The notes below the pieces were generated by a model. It saw only the letters and a list, made by a program, of their open reading frames with translations. It had not been told where the DNA came from and made no database searches. This document shows, piece after piece, positions 50,459 to 59,236 of a DNA stretch of 64,000 nucleotides (the first letter of the stretch is position 1; every line of letters starts with the position of its first letter). The stretch is taken from assembly GCA_965220245.1 (NCBI GenBank), contig CBDCPI010000004.1:62001-126000 (forward strand), in the 5' to 3' direction. The position numbers were made by a program, and so were the translations under genes. The stretch comes from CBDCPI01 sp965220245 (GTDB lineage Bacteria; Chloroflexota; Dehalococcoidia; Lucifugimonadales; UBA3495).

Positions 50459-51746
50459 ATCGCTGAATTCCCCCTCTTACGTATCCTTCCTCATCGGCCA
50501 ACGCGGTGGCCTTAGCTTCAAGAGGTCCCGGCATCCAGGGTTCCGGCGCCCCGAGGTATTCAGGGTACACCGGCAACCGGGGCCGCAACTCGAACCCTTT
50601 GGCGGCGGACCGGTCCCTGAGTTCCCCCAAACCCGGCCACGGGGCCTCAGGGTTCACGAAATCAATGGTCAACGGGGACACGCCTCCCCAGTCGTTGATG
50701 CCAGCGTCAAGGTAGATTTCGTAGTCAGCGGCGCTCAGGTTCGGCGGCACTTGGACATTCATATCCGGCCCCAGCAACAAGCGCGCTGCCGCTACGGTCC
50801 ACAGCAACTCCACGGTTTCGGCGTCTGGGGCATCTCTCATGGGAGTCCGCGGCTTGGCCCGGAAGTTCTGGACTATCACCTCTTGCACCTGACCGTGGGC
50901 TAGGTGTAACCGCCGGATCGCCAGCAGCGATTCAATCCGCTCCCGACGGGTCTCCCCGATTCCTATGAGGATACCGGTGGTAAAGGCTACGCGCAACTCT
51001 CCGGCCAACTCAATGGTTCGTAGCCGTACCCGGGGCCGTTTGCTGGGAGCGAACTCGTGGGGCCCGCCCTTCTGGTATAACTTTTCACTGGTGCTTTCCA
51101 ACATCAAGCCCATCGACGGGTTGAAGGGCTGCAGGGACGCCATCTCACGGCGGCCCATGGTGCCCGGATTGGCATGGGGCAGCATCGACGTTTCTTCGAC
51201 CACCAGCTTGCAAATGTCGGTCAGGTAGTGCAGCGTGGTGGAGTAACCCCGGCGCCCAAGCCACTCTTTGGCTTCCGGGTACCGCTGTTCCGGTCTTTCG
51301 CCCAGCGTAAAGAGCGCTTCGGTGCAGCCCAGACGCTGCCCGGCCCGCGCAACATCCAGCACCTCTTCGGGCGTCATAAATAGTTGGCTGCCCGCAGAAG
51401 CGGGGTCTTGCCTGAAGGTGCAATAGCCGCAAAAGTCCCGGCAAAGTCTGGTTAGCGGAATAAACACCTTTGGCGAAAAGGTCACCGTCGTTCCCTTGCC
51501 CCGGTTGCGGAGCGCGGCGGCGACGGCGCAGAGGTCGGCCAACCGATCGCCAGCTTTGTCAGCCGGGTCCAAGGCGTCAGCCAAAACCATGGCGTCGGCA
51601 TCATCGACCGTCCGCCCTTGGACCACCGCGTCCAGAAGTTCCCCCCACGAGGGTGACCAACTGTGTCGCGGCCTAATCACTTGCTTAGACGCCAAGGTGT
51701 TCAAGTTCGCCAAGCCTGGAGTGGGAGTGTGTCTCGAAGCAGCCAT
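50445..51746 (-). CDS. cofG: FO synthase subunit 1 (radical SAM)
   Basis: A 433-residue radical SAM enzyme, partner of CofH. The CxxxCxxC site is CRDFCGYC in FIPLTRLCRDFCGYCTFRQ. HYLTDICKLVVEETSMLPHA, then NPGTMGRREMASL, follow. I put the start at the ATG at 51746, which has GAGGG just before it. A longer reading reaches 51863 but that part lies inside the inserted repeat at 51835-51999 and is not conserved. About 75 residues precede the core, longer than archaeal CofG. Confidence 0.93.
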   Translation of the reverse strand: MAASRHTPTPGLANLNTLASKQVIRPRHSWSPSWGELLDAVVQGRTVDDADAMVLADALDPADKAGDRLADLCAVAAALRNRGKGTTVTFSPKVFIPLTRLCRDFCGYCTFRQDPASAGSQLFMTPEEVLDVARAGQRLGCTEALFTLGERPEQRYPEAKEWLGRRGYSTTLHYLTDICKLVVEETSMLPHANPGTMGRREMASLQPFNPSMGLMLESTSEKLYQKGGPHEFAPSKRPRVRLRTIELAGELRVAFTTGILIGIGETRRERIESLLAIRRLHLAHGQVQEVIVQNFRAKPRTPMRDAPDAETVELLWTVAAARLLLGPDMNVQVPPNLSAADYEIYLDAGINDWGGVSPLTIDFVNPEAPWPGLGELRDRSAAKGFELRPRLPVYPEYLGAPEPWMPGPLEAKATALADEEGYVRGGIQRYAGN

Positions 51747-51828
51747 ACCCTCAAGCGATGGACTCGCTTTCGTTCCGGGACGCAAGTATTGTAGACCTTC
51801 AATCACAGCCAAGGCAACTGGAAGGATG

Positions 51829-52005
51829 ATCACGCCAGGGCAACCGCATTCTAAATTACACATTCGTCACTCCCGCGAAAGCAGGAATCCAGAGACCGCA
51901 ATGTAGCGCAATTGGGAACCGCACCGGCGATTTCAGGCAATAGATTCCCGCGAAAGCGGGAATGACGGGAGCGATCTAATTAGAATGCGGTTGCCCTGGA
52001 TCACG
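51829..52005 (+). mobile_element. MITE-like element upstream of cofG, 23-bp inverted ends and 6-bp target duplication
   Basis: ATCACG occurs at 51829-51834 and 52000-52005. The intervening 165 bp begin CCAGGGCAACCGCATTCTAA and end with the complement (51977-51999). Inside are two type I palindromes, CTCCCGCGAAAGCAGGAATC and ATTCCCGCGAAAGCGGGAAT. The element lies in the gap between ruvB and cofG, the leader of the F420 operon. No coding capacity. Confidence 0.85.
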
Positions 52006-52033
52006 CGGGCTGGGCTTAATCAGGTGTTCGACG

Positions 52034-53062
52034 TCAGAAGCCGGTGAAACGGGCTTGGTCGGGCGGCTCAGCCTTTGCGTAGGGCTTGCCCAAGTATTCG
52101 TGGGCCAGCCGGGTGGCGACTCGCCCCCGGGGGGTGCGCTCGAGAAACCCCAATTGCAGCAGGTAAGGCTCCCAAACGTCCATGACGGTGTCGGCATCCT
52201 CGTTGATAGAGGCGGCCAAAGTGTCCAAGCCCACGGGGCCTCCGTCAAACTTTTCGATGATGCTTTCCAGCAGCTTGTGGTCGGACTGGTCCAGACCGAT
52301 GGCATCGACTCGTAGCTGGGCCAGAGCCTCCCGGGCCACCGGCCCGGTCACCCGGTTGTCTGCTTTGACTAGGGCATAGTCTCGGGCCCGCTTCAGCAGC
52401 CGGTTGGCGATCCTGGGGGTACCCCGCGACCGTGTGGCAATCTCCTCGATGCCCTGTTGATCGCTCTCCGCCTCCAGAATCCGGGCGGACCGTTCAACTA
52501 TCACCTTCATCTCGTCGGGTTCGTAGTATTCCAGCCGGAACACCGAGCCAAACCGGTCCCGCAAAGGCGCGCTAATCATCGAAAAGCGGGTGGTGGCACC
52601 GATGAGAGTGAAGGGTTTAATGCTGAGATTTACGTTCCGCGCCGCCAAGCCTTTTCCCACCATCCAGGAAAGAAAGAAGTCTTCCATGGCCGAGTAGAGC
52701 ACCTCTTCTACCGTCCGGTTCAAGCGATGGACCTCGTCGATGAAGAGGACGTCGCCGCGGTTCAAGTTCGTCAATATGGCCGCCATGTCTCCGGCGCGCT
52801 CTATCGCCGGACCCGACGTAACCCGGATGGTCACTTCCATTTCTTGGGCGATGATGTGGGCCAAGGTGGTCTTGCCAAGGCCCGGAGGGCCATAGATGAT
52901 GACGTGGTCCAAGGACTGGCCCCGGATCTTGGCCGCCTGGATGGCGATGGAAAGATTGTCTTTGGTCTGGGACTGCCCGACGAATTCTTCCAGCCGCCTG
53001 GGACGTAAAGAAACGTCCCAGTCCTCGGTTTGGACTGCTCCCGAAATTAGGCGCTCGGCCAT
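52034..53062 (-). CDS. ruvB: Holliday junction branch migration ATPase RuvB
   Basis: A 342-residue AAA+ motor that drives Holliday junction migration together with RuvA. The N-terminus LRPRRLEEFVGQ, Walker A GPPGLGKT, Walker B LFIDEVHRL, sensor 1 GATTR and the arginine-finger region APLRDRFG are intact. The C-terminal winged helix ends with PRGRVATRLAHEYLG. Neither ruvA nor ruvC is adjacent. The gene runs in the same direction as the F420 operon but is separated from it by a MITE-like element. Confidence 0.96.
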   Translation of the reverse strand: MAERLISGAVQTEDWDVSLRPRRLEEFVGQSQTKDNLSIAIQAAKIRGQSLDHVIIYGPPGLGKTTLAHIIAQEMEVTIRVTSGPAIERAGDMAAILTNLNRGDVLFIDEVHRLNRTVEEVLYSAMEDFFLSWMVGKGLAARNVNLSIKPFTLIGATTRFSMISAPLRDRFGSVFRLEYYEPDEMKVIVERSARILEAESDQQGIEEIATRSRGTPRIANRLLKRARDYALVKADNRVTGPVAREALAQLRVDAIGLDQSDHKLLESIIEKFDGGPVGLDTLAASINEDADTVMDVWEPYLLQLGFLERTPRGRVATRLAHEYLGKPYAKAEPPDQARFTGF

Positions 53063-53166
53063 GACCTCTCAACATCCCGGTAGTCTGCCCGCAGCTTCTC
53101 CGTTGCCGTGGTTTCTCCAGTGCTGTTCGAGTGTAGGCGAGGGTACTCACACCGTCAAGAAATCCT

Positions 53167-53352
53167 GGTCATCCAAGCAGGGGCTTTCAATCAATTGTGT
53201 GTCATTCTGAAAGAGCGGAGCGATTGAAGAATCTAAAGTCCTTGTCCAGAACCAACCTTAGCTTGCCGGAGAGATTTTAGACCCCTCACTCCGTTCGGGG
53301 TGACTTCGGGGTAACTTCGGGGTGACAATGAAAAGACCCTGGGTCATCTAAG
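53167..53352 (+). mobile_element. MITE-like element with near-perfect 11-bp flanking repeat
   Basis: GGTCATCCAAG (53167-53177) and GGTCATCTAAG (53342-53352) flank a 164-bp segment starting CAGGGGCTTTCAAT and ending ATGAAAAGACCCTG, which are imperfect inverted ends. The core is type II (GTCATTCTGAAAGAGCGGAG ... CACTCCGTTCGGGGTGAC). It fills most of the 310-bp gap between ruvB and fabF, and may separate their transcription. Confidence 0.7.
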
Positions 53353-53372
53353 GCCGGAGGCTACGAGGGTTG

Positions 53373-54629
53373 CTACCGGGAATCGTCGTATTGGCGGAAC
53401 ACCAAGCAAGCGTTTTGGCCCCCGAATCCAAAAGCGTTGGACAAGGCCACCCCGACGTCAAGCTCTCTAGCTTGGTTGGGAACGTAGTCCAGATCGCAGG
53501 CCGGGTCGGGCACCTGGTAATTGACCGTGGGATGAACGACGCCTTCGGTTATAGCCTTGATGCAGGCCACCGCTTCCAACGCGCCGGACGCGCCTAAGGA
53601 ATGGCCGATCATCGATTTGGTGGAACTGACCGGAATCCGATAGGCCCGGTCGGCAAACAAACGTTTGATGGCCACGGTCTCGATAGCGTCGTTGAGCGGT
53701 GTGGAGGTGCCGTGGGCATTGATGTAGTCGACTTGGTCTAAAGCTACCGACGCGTCGGCCAGCGCCAAGCGCATCGCCTCGGCAGCGCTGGCCCCGGTTT
53801 CTTCGGGCTGGACCGGATGGCCGGCATCCGAGGTACAACCGAAACCGGCTAGCTCCGCTAGGATGGCAGCCCCGCGATTTCGGGCATGCTCCAAGGTTTC
53901 AAGGACTAGGACTACCGATCCTTCGGCGGGCACGAACCCGTCTCGCTCGGCGTCGAAGGGACGACTCGCTGCCGTGGGGTCGTCGTTGCGGGTGCTGAGG
54001 GCCCGCATTACCGCAAAACCGGCTAGGCCAAGCTGGCTGATCCCGGCCTCGGTCCCTCCCGCCAACACCACGTCAGCCACGCCCCGGCGAAGCACCTCCA
54101 AGGCTTCCCCAATGGCTTGGTTGGAAGCAGCGCAGGCGGTGGTGGCGGTGGAATTATATCCTTGGGCGCCAACGTAGCGGCTGACGGTGGCGGCGGCCAT
54201 ATTAGGCAAAATCATCGGAAAGAAGAAGGGGGACATTCTCATGCCGCCCCGTTCCGCCAGAATCCGGCAGTTTTCCTCCAAGGTGGGAAACCCGCCATTG
54301 CCGTTGCCCAACACGACCCCGACCCTGAAGGGGTCTTCCTTGCTCATGTCGAGGTTGGAGGACTCGACGGCGGTTAGCCCGGCGGCCACGGCAAGTTGGG
54401 AAAACCGGGCCATCCGCCGGGCCTCTCGGCCACTGATATACTGCTCGGGGTCAAAATCGCTGACCTCGCCGGATATTCTGCAAGGGTAAGCCGTGGGGTC
54501 GCAGAGAGTCATTGGCCCGATCCCCGATTTTCCGGCCACCAGATTTTCCCAGAAGAGACTGGCGGTCTGGCCCAGCGGGGTGATCGCCCCCATGCCGGTT
54601 ATTACGACTCTTGCTCTAGCTGACGCCAC
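53373..54629 (-). CDS. fabF: 3-oxoacyl-[acyl-carrier-protein] synthase II
   Basis: A 418-residue condensing enzyme for fatty-acid elongation. The Cys-His-His triad is visible: Cys166 in TTACAASNQAIG, His in NAHGTSTPLND, and His in IGHSLGASGALEA. VVITGMGAITPLG at the N-terminus and NAFGFGGQNACLVF at the C-terminus are typical of FabF. fabI is in the window too, but no acpP, fabD or fabG neighbours are present. Confidence 0.95.
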   Translation of the reverse strand: MASARARVVITGMGAITPLGQTASLFWENLVAGKSGIGPMTLCDPTAYPCRISGEVSDFDPEQYISGREARRMARFSQLAVAAGLTAVESSNLDMSKEDPFRVGVVLGNGNGGFPTLEENCRILAERGGMRMSPFFFPMILPNMAAATVSRYVGAQGYNSTATTACAASNQAIGEALEVLRRGVADVVLAGGTEAGISQLGLAGFAVMRALSTRNDDPTAASRPFDAERDGFVPAEGSVVLVLETLEHARNRGAAILAELAGFGCTSDAGHPVQPEETGASAAEAMRLALADASVALDQVDYINAHGTSTPLNDAIETVAIKRLFADRAYRIPVSSTKSMIGHSLGASGALEAVACIKAITEGVVHPTVNYQVPDPACDLDYVPNQARELDVGVALSNAFGFGGQNACLVFRQYDDSR

Positions 54630-54704
54630 ACCCTCGACTCCTGCGGTTATCGGTTAAGTCCTGACAAGTCATTATAAATGAGGCTGCCTAACCTCCTCGG
54701 AGGT

Positions 54705-56135
54705 TCAACCCAAGCCGCGCCCCCGCAACGGCAGCAGGTCGGGGTAGACCTCGGGCGCGATGCCAAGCACTGCCTCTCTTACTTCCGCCGCCACAAACAG
54801 AGACCCGGTGGCCAAGACCAAGTCCTCCGCTCCGGCCACCTCCAAGGCTCTCTCCAGTGCTTCCTTGGGGCTGGAGGTTTCCACTGCGGCGATTCCGTGT
54901 TGGGCGAACTGGCGAGCGATGTCCCTTGGCGCTAACGACCGGGGGTGGCGCGACGCGGTGGCGAACACCACCGGACCGGTCTGAGCCAAACACCGGACCA
55001 TGTCTTCGACACTCTTATCGCGGGAGAATCCCACCACCGCCAGCAACCGGCGGTTACCCAAGTAATGGGGCAGAGAGGCCAGCAACGATTCCATAGAATG
55101 CAGATTGTGGGCGCCGTCGGCCACCACCAAAGGAGACCGTGACAGCACTTCCATGCGGCAGGGCCAAGAGACACTGGCCAACCCCTGGGCCAAAGCATCC
55201 CTGGGAATCTCACAGCCTTGCTCCCGCAACACTTCCAACGCCGCCACGGCGGCCGCGGTGTTCTCGAGTTGGTGAAGACCCAAAAGCGGAATCCTAACCC
55301 GGTATTCGTCCAGCCGACCCCCGACTACTAACTCCTGCCCGCTGGCGTCGCGGGCTCCGGCTTGCCAAGTAACATCCCGCCCCACGTAGATGGGGCGGGC
55401 GCCCTGCTTTAGGCACGCTAGGTCCAGGGCCTCACGGGCTTCGGGTTCCTGGGGAGCGATGACCACCGTTGAGTCCGGCTTGATTATGCCCGCTTTCTCC
55501 CGAGCAATCTGGCCCAACGAGTCTCCCAAGATAGCGGTATGGTCGTAGCTTACCGGGGTAATCACGCACACCGCAGGCTCTACCACATTGGTGGCATCCA
55601 ACCGGCCGCCCAGACCCACCTCAATGGTCTGGTACTCCACACCCGCATCGGCGAAACCGTAAAACCCCATGGCGGTTAAGGCCTCGAAAAGCGTAACCGG
55701 GGCCAGGCCGTCCTTTCCGGTTACATCTTGCAGGTGCGGCCAGACCCTACCAACCAGGGAGCCAAACCGTTCTTCGCTCACCGGTTGGGTGTTCAAACGA
55801 ATCCGTTCCCGGAAACTGTGCAGGTGGGGAGAAGAGTAGAAGCCGGTGCGGTAACCGGCGGCGTGCAGCACCGCATCGCACATTGCCGCAGTGCTGCCTT
55901 TCCCCTTGGTGCCAGCCACGTGGACCGTGCGGGCCTGCTGGTGAGGACTACCCAAGCGCCGCAGCAGGGCTTCAATGCGGTCTAGGTTGAATATCTGCTT
56001 TTGCCGGGGGAGATGCTGGCGGGTCGCCGCGGCTCCCGGCGTCTCTTGGGCCAACGGCGGCGTTTCTTGGTGGACCCCGCCCGTCTCATGGTCCACCAAA
56101 GAAAGCAACCGATCGATCGACTCCCGGTAATCCAA
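54705..56135 (-). CDS. folC: Folylpolyglutamate synthase / dihydrofolate synthase
   Basis: A 476-residue Mur-ligase-like enzyme that adds glutamate to folates (and possibly to dihydropteroate). The P-loop is VAGTKGKGSTA, followed by YSSPHLHSFRERIRLN, the substrate-binding LGGRLDATNVV and SYDHTAILGDSLGQIAREKA. About 40 residues between the first helix and QKQIFNLDRIEALL (Gln/Thr/Pro-rich) are extra compared with typical FolC. C-terminal domain with VADGAHN is intact. Confidence 0.95.
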   Translation of the reverse strand: MDYRESIDRLLSLVDHETGGVHQETPPLAQETPGAAATRQHLPRQKQIFNLDRIEALLRRLGSPHQQARTVHVAGTKGKGSTAAMCDAVLHAAGYRTGFYSSPHLHSFRERIRLNTQPVSEERFGSLVGRVWPHLQDVTGKDGLAPVTLFEALTAMGFYGFADAGVEYQTIEVGLGGRLDATNVVEPAVCVITPVSYDHTAILGDSLGQIAREKAGIIKPDSTVVIAPQEPEAREALDLACLKQGARPIYVGRDVTWQAGARDASGQELVVGGRLDEYRVRIPLLGLHQLENTAAAVAALEVLREQGCEIPRDALAQGLASVSWPCRMEVLSRSPLVVADGAHNLHSMESLLASLPHYLGNRRLLAVVGFSRDKSVEDMVRCLAQTGPVVFATASRHPRSLAPRDIARQFAQHGIAAVETSSPKEALERALEVAGAEDLVLATGSLFVAAEVREAVLGIAPEVYPDLLPLRGRGLG

Positions 56136-56217
56136 AGCCCATGACTCCGTTGATTTTAGGTGAGGGACCGGCGGGTTTGATAGCGCGGACGAGCCGGCCC
56201 GATAGAGATGGGTAGGC

Positions 56218-57165
56218 TCAGTGGTCCCGGATGTGGGGAGGCATTGCCCCCGTCAAGATGTTTAGCCCGTCCCGAAAACTCACCGACCGCACGAAATCTA
56301 TGTTACCTTCCAGTGGCCTTGGGGTAAAGCCAAAGGTCTTCTGGACGACGTCTAGCTCGGTAACGTTGCGGATGGGCAGCATCTTCAATTGGTCGGTGGT
56401 AACCGGAGGCCGGGGCAAGATTTGCATTGCGATGGCTGCCAAGTAGGTTAGCCAGACGGGGAGATGCAACCTAAGGGCCCGCTGGCCTATAGTGCGGGCG
56501 ACGATGGCGACTATCTCGTTGTAGCTGAGTTGCTCCGGTCCGCCCAACTCTACGGTCTTGCCCTGCAAGTCTTGTCGGCTCAGGCTCAACGCTACGCAAC
56601 GGGCCACGTCTTCGGCGGCGATGGGCTGCAACCGGTTACGGCCCGAACCGACCACCGGCACGATGGGCGCCACCTTCACCATACCCGCGATAGTGTTCAG
56701 AAACTCGTCACCGGTACCGAACATGATGGAAGGCTGGAAGATGGTGTAGGGGAGACCGCTGCCAACCACTTCCTGTTCCCCTTGCCATTTGCTGTAGAGG
56801 TAGGGATAGGAGGGGTCGTTGGAGGCGCCGATGGCGCTGACCAAGACAATCCTTCTTACCCGGGCTTCCTTGGCGGCGGCAACCACATTGGCGACGCCTT
56901 GCCGGTTTACCCGCTCGTAGGTAGTGCGGTTTTGTCGGCGGATGACGCCTACCAAGTGAACCAAAGCGTCAACGTCCTGGAACACGCTGGTCAAGGTATT
57001 GAGCTCCAAAACGTTACCGTAAAAGGTGTCCACCGACCGGGAAGCAAATACTCGTTCCCGCCCCGGCGTGTGCACCAAACACCGGACTTCATGGTGTTGC
57101 TCTTGGAGTTCCGGCACCACGCGGCGGCCCAAGAACCCGGTAGCCCCAGTCACCAAGACCAGCAA
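56218..57165 (-). CDS. NDUFA9-like NAD(P)-binding protein (atypical extended SDR)
   Basis: A 315-residue atypical SDR related to the NDUFA9 subunit of complex I. Nucleotide-binding VTGATGFLGRRVV is at residues 5-17. YERVNRQGVANVVAAAKEA, then RRIVLVSAIGA, YLYSKWQGE and TIFQPSIMFG are shared with the family. No classical catalytic Lys context is certain, so it may bind NAD(P)H structurally or act on quinone- or lipid-related substrates. No nuo genes are nearby. It is followed closely, on the same strand as the MocA-like gene, by folC. Confidence 0.85.
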   Translation of the reverse strand: MLVLVTGATGFLGRRVVPELQEQHHEVRCLVHTPGRERVFASRSVDTFYGNVLELNTLTSVFQDVDALVHLVGVIRRQNRTTYERVNRQGVANVVAAAKEARVRRIVLVSAIGASNDPSYPYLYSKWQGEQEVVGSGLPYTIFQPSIMFGTGDEFLNTIAGMVKVAPIVPVVGSGRNRLQPIAAEDVARCVALSLSRQDLQGKTVELGGPEQLSYNEIVAIVARTIGQRALRLHLPVWLTYLAAIAMQILPRPPVTTDQLKMLPIRNVTELDVVQKTFGFTPRPLEGNIDFVRSVSFRDGLNILTGAMPPHIRDH

Positions 57166-57188
57166 AGTCCACCTCCCGGCAGCTTATA

Positions 57189-57788
57189 TCAACCGCTGGA
57201 GCGTAGAGCTTCCTCGTATTGCTCCGGCGTATTGAGGTCCCACAACACCTCCGCCGTGGACGTTACCGTTCGGTTGGTAAGGTCGGCATGGGCTTGGGTT
57301 ACGGCCTTCACACCCAAGGTTTCCTCGTTTATCGCTCTCAACTCGGGTAATAGTGAGGAGTCCACAGCGATGGGGTGGCCGCCTTTCCCAAGGTAAGTGG
57401 GAATGGTGATTAGGCTCCCAGAGTTGCGGTGGGACTGGAGCACTTCCCGGACCGTTGCCGCAGCACGGGGTTGGTCCACATTGAGGAGCAGGACCGTTGC
57501 CGGTTCTTGTCCAATAAGGGCGGCCAAACCGGCCTTGATAGAAGTGGTCTTGCCTTCAAGGTAGTGGGGATTAATGACCCAACTCACCGATTGCCGCCCT
57601 TCCACCACGGGCGCCAAGTTCTCCGCTTGGTGCCCGAAGACCACTACTACGCGGTCCACCCCACCCTCCAATAGGGCGGATACCTGATGGTCCAAAAGGG
57701 TGGTGCCCTGCCAGGGGAGTAGGGCTTTGGGGCGCCCCATACGCCGGGACTCCCCGGCCGACAGCAGTATGGCAACGGTGTGTGCCAT
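57189..57788 (-). CDS. MocA-like molybdenum cofactor nucleotidyltransferase
   Basis: A 199-residue MobA/MocA-type nucleotidyltransferase. The N-terminal LSAGESRRMGRPKALLPWQG is the nucleotide-binding signature, and LLLNVDQPR holds the metal-binding Asp. In MocA it makes molybdopterin cytosine dinucleotide for xanthine-oxidase-type enzymes. The next gene upstream encodes an XdhC-like protein, a common pairing for maturation of enzymes such as the Mo hydroxylase at 9.4-13 kb. C-terminus (TAEVLWDLNTPEQYEEA) is also typical. Confidence 0.85.
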   Translation of the reverse strand: MAHTVAILLSAGESRRMGRPKALLPWQGTTLLDHQVSALLEGGVDRVVVVFGHQAENLAPVVEGRQSVSWVINPHYLEGKTTSIKAGLAALIGQEPATVLLLNVDQPRAAATVREVLQSHRNSGSLITIPTYLGKGGHPIAVDSSLLPELRAINEETLGVKAVTQAHADLTNRTVTSTAEVLWDLNTPEQYEEALRSSG

Positions 57789-57803
57789 GAAGGCCCGGGG
57801 CTA

Positions 57804-58931
57804 CTACACCTCTACCGCTCTCTGGGATATGGACGCTGCCCGGTCCACATACCAGTCGCTCATTTGCATCGGGCTGCCCGCTCCGCCGCGGCGGACCATG
57901 ATTAACTCGGACAAGATGCTGACCGCCAACTCTTCGGGCGTGAGAGCGCCAATGTCCAAGCCGATGGGCGAATGGACTTGCTTCAGACGTTCCACCGGAA
58001 TACCTTGCCTCACCAAACGCTGGTAGATCATCAAGGTCTTGCGGCGGCTGCCCAGCAAGCCGACATAGCGGGAGGGCGTATCCAGCGCCGATTCCAAAGC
58101 CATGTCGTCGAAACGGTGTCCTCTGGTGGCCACTACCACAAAGCTGTTTACGTTAAGTGAGACCTGGCTGGCCCACCGGTCGTAGGGCACCACCACGATC
58201 TGCTCGGCGTAGGGGAACCGCTCTTCGTTGGCGAATTCAGGGCGGTCGTCGATGACGAATACTCGATAACCCAGGGTATTAGCCAGGTCGGCGGTAGCCT
58301 TCCCCACGTGGCCGCCGCCCACCATGACCAGGGTTGGCGGAGTGGTGAAACCTTCCACGAACAACTCCGTCCCGTCCCTGGTAATCAGGGACTCGGCACT
58401 GCCAATTTCCGCGATCCGCTGGGCGATCTCGATGGCTTGAGAGTCCAGTTCCGGGGAGCCCAGTGACCCGGCCACCGAGCCGTCGGCGCGCAGCAGCAAC
58501 TTTGCGCCCAGGTTGTCGGCGCCCTCCGGGACATTGACCACCGTGGCCAACCCCACGGGAGTCCCGCCCTCGTAGGCGTTGGCGATCTCCGACGCGATGG
58601 GGAGGAACTGGGCTGGCTCTTTAACCGGGTCCAGGTAGAAATACATGGTGCCGCCGCAGACCAACCCGTCGCGCGCGGCTACGTCTTCGTTCAAGTAGTA
58701 GTCCTTGAACTCGGGGCCGCCGCCGCGGCGCAGGATCTCTTTAGCGGCGAACCAAATATCCCCTTCAACACAGCCCCCGCCCAAGGTGCCCAGGCCGCTG
58801 CCGTCCTCCCGGACCAGCAGCATGGCGCCCGGCTTTTGTGGGGTCGAGCCCTTGGTGCGGACCACTGTGGCCAACACGCAGGGTTTTCCTTCATTCAGAA
58901 GCTCAATGGCCTCGTTTATCACTTCTTTCAT
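57804..58931 (-). CDS. XdhC/CoxI family molybdenum enzyme maturation protein
   Basis: A 375-residue protein with an N-terminal XdhC/CoxI domain (LATVVRTKGSTPQKPGAMLL, GTLGGGCVEGDIW) and a C-terminal Rossmann domain (TLVMVGGGHVGKATADLAN, GLLGSRRKT). XdhC-type proteins bind the Mo cofactor, help its sulfuration and deliver it to apoenzymes. Its start follows a 305-bp stretch carrying a partial repeat. It is 15 bp from the MocA-like gene and probably co-transcribed. Confidence 0.92.
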   Translation of the reverse strand: MKEVINEAIELLNEGKPCVLATVVRTKGSTPQKPGAMLLVREDGSGLGTLGGGCVEGDIWFAAKEILRRGGGPEFKDYYLNEDVAARDGLVCGGTMYFYLDPVKEPAQFLPIASEIANAYEGGTPVGLATVVNVPEGADNLGAKLLLRADGSVAGSLGSPELDSQAIEIAQRIAEIGSAESLITRDGTELFVEGFTTPPTLVMVGGGHVGKATADLANTLGYRVFVIDDRPEFANEERFPYAEQIVVVPYDRWASQVSLNVNSFVVVATRGHRFDDMALESALDTPSRYVGLLGSRRKTLMIYQRLVRQGIPVERLKQVHSPIGLDIGALTPEELAVSILSELIMVRRGGAGSPMQMSDWYVDRAASISQRAVEV

Positions 58932-59066
58932 CGTCTAATTCTACCCTGCCAAAAGTTTCGCCACAGATGGCCAGAAGCCGCACTATGACATCAGCATTGC
59001 GCCCCCGGTCCAGTCTGTTAAGAGTATCAAAAATGCGGGGGCCAAGCAAACTCCATCGTTCAGCGG

Positions 59067-59142
59067 TAACTGTTCAGACTTGACTTGATACGTCATTCCG
59101 TCCTCTGAGCCGGATTCCAGAAGCGTTTGCAACCAGCAACGT
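59067..59142 (-). repeat. Partial, inverted copy of the MITE at 8454-8672
   Basis: GGTAACTGTTCAGACTTGAC followed by TTGATACGTCATTCCG..., GGATTCCAGAAGCG and TTTGCAACCAGCAACGTTCC is the complement of about 8590-8667 with a few changes. Only one end and about half of the element are present, so it is a truncated relic. The remainder of the gap from 58932 to 59236 holds nothing I recognise. Confidence 0.7.
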
Positions 59143-59236
59143 TCCTTTGGGCGCCTAACGACCACCAAAAACCCCGAAACGGCGGGAGCGGTTAGCCTAT
59201 AAAATACCGGCCAATTGAGCTAAAATAGAAATACAA

